Numbered from the stretch's first letter, positions 17,887 to 26,382 are shown. The stretch is 64,000 bases of DNA from Flagellimonas oceanensis (GCF_003992595.1 NZ_RZNA01000024.1:62001-126000); one strand, 5' to 3'. A program made the numbers and translations. Notes: generated by a model not told the origin, from the sequence alone.

Positions 17887-18987
17887 TTAAACCAACACTG
17901 GCTCTAATTGAAAGGTTTCAGCGATTTCTTTATAAACCACTTCGCCTTCAACTACGTTCAATCCTTTTTCCAAAGACCTATCCAGTTTACAGGCACTTCG
18001 CCATCCCATATTGGCCAATTTTAGCACATAGGGCAGTGTTACATTCGTCAAGGCAACAGTAGAAGTATAAGGCACTGCCCCTGGCATATTGGCTACACAG
18101 TAATGAACCACGTCATCTATAATATAAATGGGGTCCTCATGGGTTGTTGGCTTGGTGGTTTCCACGCATCCGCCTTGATCTACCGCTACATCTACAATAA
18201 CGGTTCCTGGATGCATATCCTTGAGCATGTCCCTAGTAATCAAATTAGGGGCTTTTGCTCCTTTCAAAAGAACTCCACCGATAATTAAATCATTTGTTTT
18301 TATATGTTTTCTGATATTGAACTCATTGGAAAAACCAGTTACCACATGGCTCGGCATAATGTCGTTCACATATCTGAGACGTTTCATGTTCACATCCAAA
18401 ATAGTTACTTGGGCACCCAATCCTGCTGCCATTTTAGCAGCCTGAATACCTACCGTACCCGCTCCAAGGACCAAAACCCGTCCTGGCGATACTCCGGGAA
18501 CTCCTCCCAACAGTACTCCTTTTCCTTTTACAGGTTTTTCCAAATACTTGGCTCCTTGTTGGATGGCCATTCTACCGGCAACTTCGGACATTGGGGTTAA
18601 CAAGGGCAAGGTACCATCCTCATCTTCTACCGTTTCGTAAGCAATACAAATAGCTTTGCTCTTAATCATGGCCTTGGTCAACACCTCGCTGGATGCAAAG
18701 TGGAAATATGTGAATACAATTTGTCCTTCCTGAATCAAACTATATTCTTCTGCAATGGGCTCTTTTACCTTAACGATCATGTCGCTCATGGCATACACCT
18801 GACCGATGGTATCCAAAATAGTGGCCCCAGCCTGTTGGTAATCCTGATTAAAAAAACCACTGCCCTCACCTGCGCCGGATTGCACATATACGGTGTGGTT
18901 GTTCTTTACCAATTCAAATACTCCGGAGGGCGTCATGCCGACCCGGCTCTCGTTGTTCTTGATTTCTTTAGGTATCCCAACAGTCAT
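17887..18987 (-). CDS. ald: Alanine dehydrogenase
   Basis: The start is set at ATG 18987 (MTVGIPKEIKNNE), which aligns with the family N-terminus; ten residues more are possible upstream. The 366-residue enzyme oxidatively deaminates L-alanine to pyruvate and ammonia with NAD. Catalytic Lys75 (KVKEP) and His96 (FTYFHFA) fall at the numbers known for the mycobacterial enzyme. The NAD fold carries GAGTVG near 175. The nearby Lrp/AsnC gene is a plausible regulator. Confidence 0.93.
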   Translation of the reverse strand: MTVGIPKEIKNNESRVGMTPSGVFELVKNNHTVYVQSGAGEGSGFFNQDYQQAGATILDTIGQVYAMSDMIVKVKEPIAEEYSLIQEGQIVFTYFHFASSEVLTKAMIKSKAICIAYETVEDEDGTLPLLTPMSEVAGRMAIQQGAKYLEKPVKGKGVLLGGVPGVSPGRVLVLGAGTVGIQAAKMAAGLGAQVTILDVNMKRLRYVNDIMPSHVVTGFSNEFNIRKHIKTNDLIIGGVLLKGAKAPNLITRDMLKDMHPGTVIVDVAVDQGGCVETTKPTTHEDPIYIIDDVVHYCVANMPGAVPYTSTVALTNVTLPYVLKLANMGWRSACKLDRSLEKGLNVVEGEVVYKEIAETFQLEPVLV

Positions 18988-19191
18988 AATGTTGCGTTTA
19001 ATGGTTTCTGGGTCCAAATTTGAACAAAATTTTTAAATATAAACACAAATACTCGACAAAAAACAGGGGTAACTAGTCAAAATAAACACATTTTAACATT
19101 TATACCATGTTTAAACACGGGGTTAAATTAATTTTAATAACATTTTTTGCTATTTACCCCTTTTATTTTAGGGGTTAATATTATTTAAAAT

Positions 19192-19222
19192 AAAAAAGCA
19201 TGCCGATTGGCATGCTTTTTAG
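19192..19222. terminator. Hairpin terminator AAAAAGCATGCC / GGCATGCTTTTT
   Basis: This is a perfect 12-bp inverted repeat with a GATT loop and A/T tracts on both sides. It lies 165-200 bases upstream of the ald start codon and downstream of leuS on the minus strand. It can therefore terminate leuS transcription before the ald promoter. Confidence 0.7.
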
Positions 19223-19272
19223 GGGTATTTCTATAAAATTCGTATTGATTTTATAGTAAGGTGATGTTTTCG

Positions 19273-19348
19273 TCAACCTGAACTTGATTCAGGTTCCCAT
19301 AAAACTGATTTAATTGTATGAGATTCCGAATCGAGTTCGGAATGACAG
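19273..19348. repeat. Palindromic repeat pair (REP-like)
   Basis: There are two imperfect copies of one unit in opposite orientation. Copy 1 (19273-19300) contains AACCTGAACTTGATTCAGGTT. Copy 2 (19319-19348, read on the minus strand) contains TTCCGAACTCGATTCGGAA. Both share the frame GTCA-n-YCYGAACTYGATTCRGR-n-TCYCAT, and each can fold into a hairpin. Short palindromes of this kind are typical intergenic repeats in Flavobacteriaceae (recalled, not searched). Confidence 0.65.
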
Positions 19349-19363
19349 CAACGATTTATCGGA

Positions 19364-22237
19364 TTACCCAACAATATTTACAATCTTTCCAGGCACTACG
19401 ATTACCTTTTTCGGAGTTCTTCCCTCCAATTGGGCCTGTGTTTTTTCATGGGCCAGAACAGCAGCTTCAATATCCTCCTTGCTCATATCCAATGGCAATT
19501 CCAACTTGAAGCGCATTTTTCCATTAAAGGATATCGGGTATTCCTTGCTACTCTCCACCAAGTATTTCTCCTCAAACTTGGGAAATGGCGCTTCGGCAAT
19601 AGAACCTGCATTACCCATACGGCTCCAAAGCTCTTCAGCAATGTGAGGTGCATAAGGTGATACCAAAATAGCCAAGGGTTCCAAAACAGCTTTGCTGGTA
19701 CACTTTTGTGATGTCAACTCGTTGACACAAATCATAAAGGTGGAGACCGAAGTATTGAACGAGAAGTTCTCAATGTCTTCCTCTACCTTTTTGATGGTCT
19801 TGTGCAAGGTTTTGAGATTGTCAGCGGTGGGTTCCGCTTCGGCTCCGCTCAGCGACCCATTTGTATACAACTTCCAAAGTTTCTTTAAGAAGGAATGTAC
19901 ACCGGTAATCCCTGCAGTGTTCCAAGGCTTGGATTGCTCCAAGGGACCCAAGAACATTTCATACAAACGCAACGAATCCGCTCCGTACTCCTCACAAATG
20001 GCATCGGGGTTAACGACATTGTACCATCTTTTAGACATCTTTTCTACCTCCCGGCCAACAATGTATTTCCCTTCTTCAAGAATGAACTCTGCATCTTTAT
20101 ATTCAGGTTGCCAACTTTTTAATGCTTCAATATCCAACTCATTGGACACATTAATTAGATTTACATCGACTCTAAGTTCTTCGGTTGAATACTCATTTTT
20201 AAACCCAAACGATACATATTTTTTGGTTCCAGCAATTCTATATACAATTGCAGATGTCCCCGTAATCATCCCTTGGTTGATCAACTTTTGGGCAAACTCG
20301 TCTTTGGGCACATAACCCATATCGAACATAAACTTCTGCCAAAAGCGGGAATACAGTAAGTGACCCGTAGCGTGTTCACTACCTCCTATATATAAGTCCA
20401 CATCTTGCCAATAGTTGATGGCTTCTGGAGAGAAAATTGCGTCATCGTTCCGTGGGTCCATATACCTATTAAAGTATTGGGAACTTCCAGCCCAACCCGG
20501 CATGGTGTTCAACTCCAAAGGAAAAACGGTTTTATGGTCAATCAAATCGTTGGAAACGACTTCATTTTTATCAGCGTCCCATGCCCACTCGGTGGCATTG
20601 CCCAGTGGTGGCTCGCCTGTTTCGGTGGGGAGGTATTTTTCCACTTCGGGCAATTGCAAGGGCAAATGCTCCAAATCGATCATTTGTGGCATCCCATCCA
20701 CATAATAAACTGGGAAAGGCTCTCCCCAGTACCGCTGACGGCTAAATACGGCATCGCGCAAACGGTAATTTACTTTTCCTTCGCCATGTCCGATATTCTC
20801 CAACTCAGCGATAATTCTTTTCATCGCATCCTTATACGAAAGTCCATTTAGAAAATCGGAATTGGCGATTACCGTAGTTTCCTTATCGGCAAATGCCTCC
20901 TTGGAAATATCGACCCCTTCAAAAATATTGGGGATGTCTATATTGTAATGTTTTGCGAAATCATAATCACGTTGATCCCCACAGGGCACGGCCATTACCG
21001 CTCCTGTTCCATAACTGGCCAAAACGTAGTCGCCAATCCAAATTGGAATAGGTTCCTTGCAAAACGGATGCTCTGCATAAGCTCCCGTAAACACCCCGGA
21101 AATGGTCTTTACATCTGCCATACGGTCACGCTCGGAACGCTTTGCCGTAGCTTCCACATACGCATCAACCTCAGCCTTTTGTTCTGGCGTAGTGATTTTG
21201 GCCACCAACTCGTGTTCAGGAGCCAAGGTCATAAAGCTTACTCCGAAAATGGTATCGGGACGGGTGGTGAAGACTTCTATCTCGTAGGGTTCGACTGCGC
21301 TCGAAGTGACATCGTTACCCAAAACTCCATCTTGGTCGCTTCGACTACGCTCTGCGTCCAATACATTAAAAGTAACGGAGGCTCCCACTGAACGTCCAAT
21401 CCAGTTGGTCTGGGAATCTTTAAGTGGCTGTGGCCAATCAATTTTGTCCAATCCGTCCAATAAACGTTGGGCATATGCCGTAATACGCATACTCCATTGC
21501 GTCATTTTTTTGCGAACCACGGGATGACCTCCACGCTCGGAAACACCGTTCACGATTTCATCATTGGCCAAAACGGTTCCCAAAGCGGGACACCAGTTCA
21601 CTTCGGTATCCGCCAAATAGGTCAATCTGTATTTAAGAAGAATCTCTTGCTTTTCGGTGTCGGGATACCCATTCCAAGTTGCGGCATCAAAACTTGGTGT
21701 ATCATCATCACAAGCGGCTTCAACATTGGCATTTCCTTCTTTCTCAAAAATGGAAATCAAACTGGAAATGTTTTCCGCTTTGTCGGACTTCTTATTGTAC
21801 CAAGCATTGAACAATTGGATGAAAATCCATTGTGTCCATTTGTAATATTGTGGGTTGGAGGTACGCACTTCGCGGCTCCAATCAAAAGAAAAACCTAGTT
21901 GGTCCAACTGCTCACGGTACCTGTTGATGTTGTTCTCTGTGGTTATGGCTGGATGCTGACCTGTTTGAATCGCATATTGCTCCGCAGGCAACCCAAAAGA
22001 ATCATAACCCATGGGGTGCAACACATTGAATCCTTTATGTCTTTTGTAACGTGAATAGATGTCCGTGGCAATGTAACCAAGGGGATGCCCTACGTGCAAG
22101 CCTGCCCCAGATGGGTAAGGGAACATCGACAATGCATAAAATTTAGGTTTATCGGAATCGTTGGATGCCTTAAAAGTTTCATTATCTGCCCAATACTTCT
22201 GCCATTTGGCCTCAATCTCGCGGAAATCGTAATTCAT
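19364..22237 (-). CDS. leuS: Leucyl-tRNA synthetase
   Basis: The 957-residue class I synthetase charges tRNA-Leu. The N-terminus (MNYDFREIEAKWQKYW) is typical, the HIGH motif reads HVGHPLGY near 48, the CP1 editing domain carries TTRPDT near 322, and the KMSKS loop is KMSKR near 720. Compared with the E. coli enzyme recalled from memory, the segment between the FNV strand and TTRPDT is about 21 residues longer (roughly residues 293-317). The extra DNA consists of palindromic repeat-like units read in frame. A further unit-like stretch encodes a linker near 794-802. All catalytic motifs are intact, so the enzyme should be active. Confidence 0.95.
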   Translation of the reverse strand: MNYDFREIEAKWQKYWADNETFKASNDSDKPKFYALSMFPYPSGAGLHVGHPLGYIATDIYSRYKRHKGFNVLHPMGYDSFGLPAEQYAIQTGQHPAITTENNINRYREQLDQLGFSFDWSREVRTSNPQYYKWTQWIFIQLFNAWYNKKSDKAENISSLISIFEKEGNANVEAACDDDTPSFDAATWNGYPDTEKQEILLKYRLTYLADTEVNWCPALGTVLANDEIVNGVSERGGHPVVRKKMTQWSMRITAYAQRLLDGLDKIDWPQPLKDSQTNWIGRSVGASVTFNVLDAERSRSDQDGVLGNDVTSSAVEPYEIEVFTTRPDTIFGVSFMTLAPEHELVAKITTPEQKAEVDAYVEATAKRSERDRMADVKTISGVFTGAYAEHPFCKEPIPIWIGDYVLASYGTGAVMAVPCGDQRDYDFAKHYNIDIPNIFEGVDISKEAFADKETTVIANSDFLNGLSYKDAMKRIIAELENIGHGEGKVNYRLRDAVFSRQRYWGEPFPVYYVDGMPQMIDLEHLPLQLPEVEKYLPTETGEPPLGNATEWAWDADKNEVVSNDLIDHKTVFPLELNTMPGWAGSSQYFNRYMDPRNDDAIFSPEAINYWQDVDLYIGGSEHATGHLLYSRFWQKFMFDMGYVPKDEFAQKLINQGMITGTSAIVYRIAGTKKYVSFGFKNEYSTEELRVDVNLINVSNELDIEALKSWQPEYKDAEFILEEGKYIVGREVEKMSKRWYNVVNPDAICEEYGADSLRLYEMFLGPLEQSKPWNTAGITGVHSFLKKLWKLYTNGSLSGAEAEPTADNLKTLHKTIKKVEEDIENFSFNTSVSTFMICVNELTSQKCTSKAVLEPLAILVSPYAPHIAEELWSRMGNAGSIAEAPFPKFEEKYLVESSKEYPISFNGKMRFKLELPLDMSKEDIEAAVLAHEKTQAQLEGRTPKKVIVVPGKIVNIVG
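19830..19859. repeat. Palindromic unit-like stretch inside leuS
   Basis: The sequence CGCTTCGGCTCC followed by GCTCAGCGACC (19835-19857) matches the unit at 21337-21359 at 19 of 23 positions. It encodes the linker SLSGAEAEPT in LeuRS. Confidence 0.5.
21287..21360. repeat. Palindromic repeat units inserted in-frame in leuS
   Basis: Two direct copies are seen on the plus strand: GTTCGACTGCGCTCGAAG at 21289-21306 (internal inverted repeat TTCGA/TCGAA) and CGCTTCGACTACGCTC at 21337-21352. They share TTCGACTRCGCTC and flank a 25-base spacer. Together they account for the extra residues in the LeuRS editing-domain junction. Confidence 0.65.
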
Positions 22238-22262
22238 TGTTAATCTTGTTCAATTTCGTGTG

Positions 22263-22291
22263 CAAAAATAGGTTTAATCCCCTAAATACAA
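22263..22291 (-). promoter_or_regulatory. leuS promoter (TTG - 18 - TATTTTTG)
   Basis: On the minus strand TTG (22289-22291) is followed after 18 bases by TATTTTTG (22263-22270), 25 bases before the leuS ATG. Both boxes are exact consensus matches. Confidence 0.65.
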
Positions 22292-22326
22292 TTTACTTTT
22301 CTATTTTTACGTACTGATTCTACTAT

Positions 22327-23205
22327 ATGAGCCAATATATTGAACGATATCAGCGTCGAAAACTGATTTCCTCCTACTTTTCCGTGGCTTTGAGCATTGC
22401 CCTGGTCCTGTTTCTTTTAGGTGTTTTGGGCCTTTTGGTGCTCAATACCAAAAAATTGGCGGACCATTTTAAGGAGCAGATCACCATTTCGGTGTTTTTG
22501 AAGGACAGTGCAAAGCCTGTGGAAATAGATCAGTTGCAGAAAAGTTTGGCCCTTGCGGAATACACCAAGTCGGCCGAATATATTTCCAAAGAAGATGCGG
22601 CTGAGCAATATAGCGAGGATATAGGGGAAAATTTTGAAGAGTTTTTGGGCTACAATCCCTTGAAAAATTCCATCGATGTGAATTTGAAGGCTGATTTTGT
22701 CTCTCCACAACAAATCGATGAGATTGCGGAAGACTTGGCAGCCAAGGCCTACGTGGACGAAGTGAGCTATGACAAACCTTTGATTTCTTTATTGAACAAC
22801 AATGCACGGAAAATCAGTTTATGGATATTGGTGGCCAGCGCCATTTTCACGGTCATCGCGGTTTTGTTGATCAACAGCTCCATCCGACTGTCCATCTATT
22901 CCAAAAGATTCATCATCAAAACCATGCAGATGGTAGGGGCGACCAAAACCTTTATCCGAAGACCATTTATATGGACCAACATTAAACTCGGCATGGTTGG
23001 AGCTGTAGTTGCTTTGATCGGGCTTGGCGTATTGGTGTACTATATTGATAAAAATTTCCCCGAACTGAATCTTTTGCAAGATTATATCGTACTCATCATT
23101 TTGTTCGTTAGTGTATTTGGTTTGGGCGTTATCATATCGTGGGCCAGCACCCATTTTGCGACACAGCGTTTTTTAAACCTGAGGACGGACGATCTTTATT
23201 ATTAA
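22327..23205 (+). CDS. ftsX: Cell-division permease FtsX
   Basis: The 292-residue protein has the FtsX layout: a cytoplasmic N-terminus, one transmembrane helix (about 17-38), an extracytoplasmic domain (about 40-165), then three helices (about 170-190, 225-247, 257-280). FtsX pairs with the ATPase FtsE to activate peptidoglycan hydrolases at the septum. No ftsE gene is adjacent, which as far as I recall is common in Bacteroidota. A near-consensus -7 box TATTTTTA lies at 22302-22309, divergent from the leuS promoter. Confidence 0.9.
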   Translation: MSQYIERYQRRKLISSYFSVALSIALVLFLLGVLGLLVLNTKKLADHFKEQITISVFLKDSAKPVEIDQLQKSLALAEYTKSAEYISKEDAAEQYSEDIGENFEEFLGYNPLKNSIDVNLKADFVSPQQIDEIAEDLAAKAYVDEVSYDKPLISLLNNNARKISLWILVASAIFTVIAVLLINSSIRLSIYSKRFIIKTMQMVGATKTFIRRPFIWTNIKLGMVGAVVALIGLGVLVYYIDKNFPELNLLQDYIVLIILFVSVFGLGVIISWASTHFATQRFLNLRTDDLYY

Positions 23206-23210
23206 CTTTG
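23203..23210 (+). promoter_or_regulatory. -7 box TAACTTTG overlapping the ftsX stop codon
   Basis: The TAA of ftsX is the first part of an exact TAnnTTTG box. It ends four bases before ATG 23215, which predicts a leaderless transcript for DUF3098-uppP. Confidence 0.5.
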
Positions 23211-23214
23211 CAGC

Positions 23215-23481
23215 ATGAGCAAGAAAAACAACAACAGTCAAAAACCTGCCAAAGAGTTTGTTTTCCAAAAGAAAAACTACCTCTTTCTATTTATAGGTAT
23301 TGCCTTTATTGCCCTCGGATTTATTTTGATGAGTGGTGGTGGAAGCGACGACCCCGAAGTATTCAATCCCGAGATATACAATTTTAGAAGAATCCGCCTT
23401 GCACCGACCTTGATCCTTATCGGTCTTGGCATTCAGGTTTATGCCATTTTGTTGAATCCTCACAAGAAAAAGAAGGAATAA
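23215..23481 (+). CDS. DUF3098 membrane protein
   Basis: The 88-residue protein matches DUF3098: a Lys-rich N-terminus, FVFQKKNYLFLFIGIAFI, the conserved GFILMSGGGS, a central EVFNPEIYNFRRIRLAP, and a second helix. This gives two transmembrane helices with a short loop. The family lies between ftsX and uppP in many Bacteroidota and is inferred to work in envelope biogenesis. Its stop codon is immediately followed by the TTG start of uppP. Confidence 0.85.
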   Translation: MSKKNNNSQKPAKEFVFQKKNYLFLFIGIAFIALGFILMSGGGSDDPEVFNPEIYNFRRIRLAPTLILIGLGIQVYAILLNPHKKKKE

Positions 23482-24276
23482 TTGGAATTGATCGATGCTA
23501 TCATCCTTGGAATCATTCAGGGATTGACCGAATTTTTACCTGTTTCCTCCAGCGGTCATTTAGAATTGGGGAAAGCTATTTTGGGAGCGCAGGCCGTTCC
23601 CGAAGAAAGTCTGTTGTTTACCGTAGTACTTCATTTTGCGACTGCATTAAGTACTCTAGTGGTGTTCCGAAAAGATGTTTTTGAAATATTGAAAGGCCTG
23701 TTTCAATTTAAATGGAACGAGGAAACCCAATTTTCATTAAAAATCATCATCTCCATGATTCCCGCCGCCTTGGTAGGGCTGTTTTTGAATGATTTTATCG
23801 AGGTGTTTTTTGATGGTGCCATCGTCATCGTTGGTATCATGTTGGTCATCACGGCATTCTTGCTCTATTTGGCAGATTTGGCCAAGACCACCGATAAAAA
23901 TGTATCCTTCCGAAGTGCATTTGCCATCGGAATGGCACAGGCCGTAGCTATTCTACCCGGTATTTCCCGAAGTGGGGCAACCATTTCGGCTGCCGTACTT
24001 TTGGGGGTTGACAAGACCAAATCGGCACGTTTTTCCTTTTTGATGGTGGTTCCCCTGATTTTAGGAAAAGTCGCCAAGGATGTGATGGGCGGGGATATTA
24101 CTTTTCAAGGCGATCAAGCTGTTGCCATGGGCGCAGGGTTTGTCGCTGCTTTCATCGCCGGCCTTGCCGCCTGTACTTGGATGATCAAGTTGGTGCGCCA
24201 GAGCAAGCTAACCTATTTTGCGATTTACTGTTTGGTTGTTGGCCTTATCGCACTTGCATGGAGCATTTGGGGATAG
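23482..24276 (+). CDS. uppP: Undecaprenyl-diphosphatase
   Basis: The 264-residue BacA/UppP-type enzyme recycles the peptidoglycan carrier by removing a phosphate from undecaprenyl diphosphate. The start is TTG 23482, directly after the preceding TAA, because the family N-terminus (ELIDAIILGIIQGLTE) begins there. The two catalytic segments are EFLPVSSSGHL near 17-27 and PGISRSGATIS near 157-167. About eight transmembrane helices are predicted. Confidence 0.95.
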   Translation: MELIDAIILGIIQGLTEFLPVSSSGHLELGKAILGAQAVPEESLLFTVVLHFATALSTLVVFRKDVFEILKGLFQFKWNEETQFSLKIIISMIPAALVGLFLNDFIEVFFDGAIVIVGIMLVITAFLLYLADLAKTTDKNVSFRSAFAIGMAQAVAILPGISRSGATISAAVLLGVDKTKSARFSFLMVVPLILGKVAKDVMGGDITFQGDQAVAMGAGFVAAFIAGLAACTWMIKLVRQSKLTYFAIYCLVVGLIALAWSIWG

Positions 24277-24281
24277 ATCAG

Positions 24282-24289
24282 TATATTTG
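24282..24289 (+). promoter_or_regulatory. -7 box TATATTTG upstream of truB
   Basis: This is an exact TAnnTTTG match 17 bases before the TTG start of truB. It could give truB its own transcript within the gene string. Confidence 0.45.
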
Positions 24290-24306
24290 CCCAAAACCCC
24301 AAGTTT

Positions 24307-25011
24307 TTGAACACCAAAGAAGATTTTTTAAACGGTCAAATCCTTTTGATTGATAAACCGCTGGAATGGACGTCCTTTCAAGCGGTAAATGCACTTAAGT
24401 GGGCCATTCGCAAAAAATTCAGCCTTAAAAAGATAAAAATCGGCCATGCAGGAACATTGGACCCTTTGGCCACGGGGCTGCTGATTATCTGTACGGGGAA
24501 ATTCACAAAAAAAATTCCAGAGCTTCAAGGACAGGTAAAAGAATACACAGGTACTTTCACGCTGGGCGCCACTACGCCATCCTATGATTTGGAGACGGAA
24601 GTGAACGAGACCTTTCCCACCGAACATATCACAGATGCATCCATCAAAGAAGTTACGACACAATTCTTGGGAGAGATTGATCAAGTACCCCCCATTTTTT
24701 CAGCCTTAAAAAAAGACGGGAAGCGATTGTACGAACTTGCCCGAGAAGGCAAACAAGTGGAAATAAAATCACGAAAAATAGAAATCTTGGAATTTGAGAT
24801 TACCCGAATAGACCTCCCCGAAGTGGATTTTCGGGTGGTTTGCAGTAAGGGGACCTATATCCGTTCATTGGCGCACGATTTTGGCAAAGCTTTGGGCTCT
24901 GGCGCCTATTTATCCGAGCTCAGAAGAACCAAAATAGGTGATTTCAACGTAAATAATGCTACAAGCCCCAATGATTTCAAGGAAAAGCTTGAAGTAAATG
25001 CCTCGACCTAG
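24307..25011 (+). CDS. truB: tRNA pseudouridine(55) synthase
   Basis: The 234-residue TruB makes pseudouridine 55 in the T-loop of tRNAs. The start is TTG 24307 (MNTKEDFLNGQILLIDKP); the family motif LLIDKPLEWTSF at 13-24 and the catalytic GHAGTLDPLATGLL with Asp52 follow. Residues 195-230 contain the RSLAHDFG motif. There is no PUA domain, consistent with the short length. Confidence 0.93.
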   Translation: MNTKEDFLNGQILLIDKPLEWTSFQAVNALKWAIRKKFSLKKIKIGHAGTLDPLATGLLIICTGKFTKKIPELQGQVKEYTGTFTLGATTPSYDLETEVNETFPTEHITDASIKEVTTQFLGEIDQVPPIFSALKKDGKRLYELAREGKQVEIKSRKIEILEFEITRIDLPEVDFRVVCSKGTYIRSLAHDFGKALGSGAYLSELRRTKIGDFNVNNATSPNDFKEKLEVNAST

Positions 25012-25027
25012 GTAGGTTGGGATAAAA

Positions 25028-25035
25028 TATTTTTG
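25028..25035 (+). promoter_or_regulatory. -7 box TATTTTTG upstream of the TonB-like gene
   Basis: This is an exact TAnnTTTG match 24 bases before ATG 25060. Confidence 0.45.
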
Positions 25036-25059
25036 CAAAAAAGCGGTTATAGATAAACC

Positions 25060-25779
25060 ATGAACTTAAACAAGAGCCAGTTATCACTTTTGATCACTTT
25101 CTTCGCTATGTCCATAGTGATTTTATTGCTTTTCAATATTCACTTAGGGGGTATACAAGAGGATGAGTACGTCATTGAAATGAGCTTGGCCGATGAGGAT
25201 ATCGAGAAACTTCTCGAAGAGGAAGAGGAACGATTGGAGGAAATGCAAGCCGCCAACGACCCCATTAAAAGCCACATGGCAGTCAACCAAACTGCAAAAC
25301 CCAGTGTCGGGAATCCAGAACCTTTAAAAACGTTGGAGGAGCTCATGGAAGAACGGGCCATGAGTAGTGAAACTGGAGAATATGCGGATAATTCCGGTTT
25401 TGAAGAGCAATTGAAACAATTGCGCGCCCAACGTGATGAGAAAAAGGAAAAATTGGGCGAACGCGATGCTGAAAAAGAAGAATTTACCGATTACCTAAAA
25501 GATAGACGTACTTCCATTTCCTATTCCTTGGTGGATAGAAACGCATACCATCTTCCTCCTCCCATTTACACTTGTATCGAAGGTGGCAAGGTTGTAGTGA
25601 ACATTTCAGTGGACGACAATGGCTATGTAACGGAAGCCAGCTTTAACGATAAAAGTTCGGGAACGAACAATGGCTGTTTGGTAGACAATGCCATTGCCTA
25701 TGCGTTAAAAGCACGTTTTAGCCCGGATTCCAAAGCATCACAAATTGGAACCATTACCTATCTATTCCAGAGCAAGTAA
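25060..25779 (+). CDS. TonB-like energy transducer protein
   Basis: The 239-residue protein has one N-terminal transmembrane helix (about 9-29), a very acidic coiled-coil-like stretch (IEKLLEEEEERLEEMQ), a charged linker (about 60-155) and a C-terminal TonB-like domain (KVVVNISVDDNGYVTEASF). The plan is that of TonB-family energy transducers, but there is no Pro-rich spacer and no exbB/exbD nearby. It may therefore have a structural or envelope-bridging role. It overlaps the convergent thioredoxin-family gene by 18 bases. Confidence 0.7.
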   Translation: MNLNKSQLSLLITFFAMSIVILLLFNIHLGGIQEDEYVIEMSLADEDIEKLLEEEEERLEEMQAANDPIKSHMAVNQTAKPSVGNPEPLKTLEELMEERAMSSETGEYADNSGFEEQLKQLRAQRDEKKEKLGERDAEKEEFTDYLKDRRTSISYSLVDRNAYHLPPPIYTCIEGGKVVVNISVDDNGYVTEASFNDKSSGTNNGCLVDNAIAYALKARFSPDSKASQIGTITYLFQSK

Positions 25780-26382
25780 TTTTAGAAGGTCTTCCAGAAT
25801 ATTTTGACCCTTGTTTTTATTGTACCATACCTGAAGTTCTTGTTTGAACTCATCGGTAAGTTTTCCATGTTCTTTTTTGCAACCTTCCACCATTTGGGTA
25901 GCTATACTGGGGCGTGGTCCCCACTCGCCAACAATTTCGTTATTGGCTTTATCCAAAACAATGACTTTAGGAATCGAACGGGCGCCATTGGTAAGGAAAG
26001 CATCCATCAAATCGAGACTTTCGTCCCGCAGAACAACTTTTAGGGCAATATTTGGACTCGCTTCGGCTACTTTATTGATGATGGGCAAACTGGCTGCGGC
26101 ATCTCCGCACCAGCTTTCCGTCAGGGCCAAAAACACCAGTTCCTTGTCATGAGTCTTCAATTTTTGCTGGATATCTTCTGGAATCTTGAAGGTTTTATCC
26201 CAACGGGCCATTCGGCGATCACCGAGTTTTGTATAATTGGCCATAGCTTCGGACTGATTTGGGCCAGTGGACTTGCCAATTTTGGCAAGTTGCCGCACCA
26301 ACTCACTGTACCTTGGGTAATCCATTGCTTTTTTAATGTACTCCTGAACTATTTCCAATCTATTCTGCTCCAATACTTCCAT
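25762..26382 (-). CDS. Thioredoxin-family protein with WCGD motif
   Basis: This 206-residue cytoplasmic protein has a thioredoxin fold in its central part. The active-site region reads ESWCGDAAAS, so one redox Cys is present and the second is replaced. The cis-Pro loop is RSIPKVIVLD, followed by GEWGPRP. The family is common in Bacteroidota. With a single Cys a classical dithiol exchange is unlikely; peroxide reduction or thiol tethering is possible. Confidence 0.8.
   Translation of the reverse strand: MEVLEQNRLEIVQEYIKKAMDYPRYSELVRQLAKIGKSTGPNQSEAMANYTKLGDRRMARWDKTFKIPEDIQQKLKTHDKELVFLALTESWCGDAAASLPIINKVAEASPNIALKVVLRDESLDLMDAFLTNGARSIPKVIVLDKANNEIVGEWGPRPSIATQMVEGCKKEHGKLTDEFKQELQVWYNKNKGQNILEDLLKLLALE

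Larger units (their letters stand above)
18988..19363. other. Intergenic region between leuS and ald
   Basis: This 376-base gap holds the ald upstream region, an AT-rich stretch with repeated TTAA/TAAA and no gene, the hairpin at 19192-19222 and the inverted repeat pair at 19273-19348. I see no further open reading frame or RNA gene. Confidence 0.6.

Noticed and set aside
19692..20315. Open frame of 207 codons opposite leuS
   Set aside because: It is a Ser/Leu-rich shadow of a synthetase gene with no independent support.
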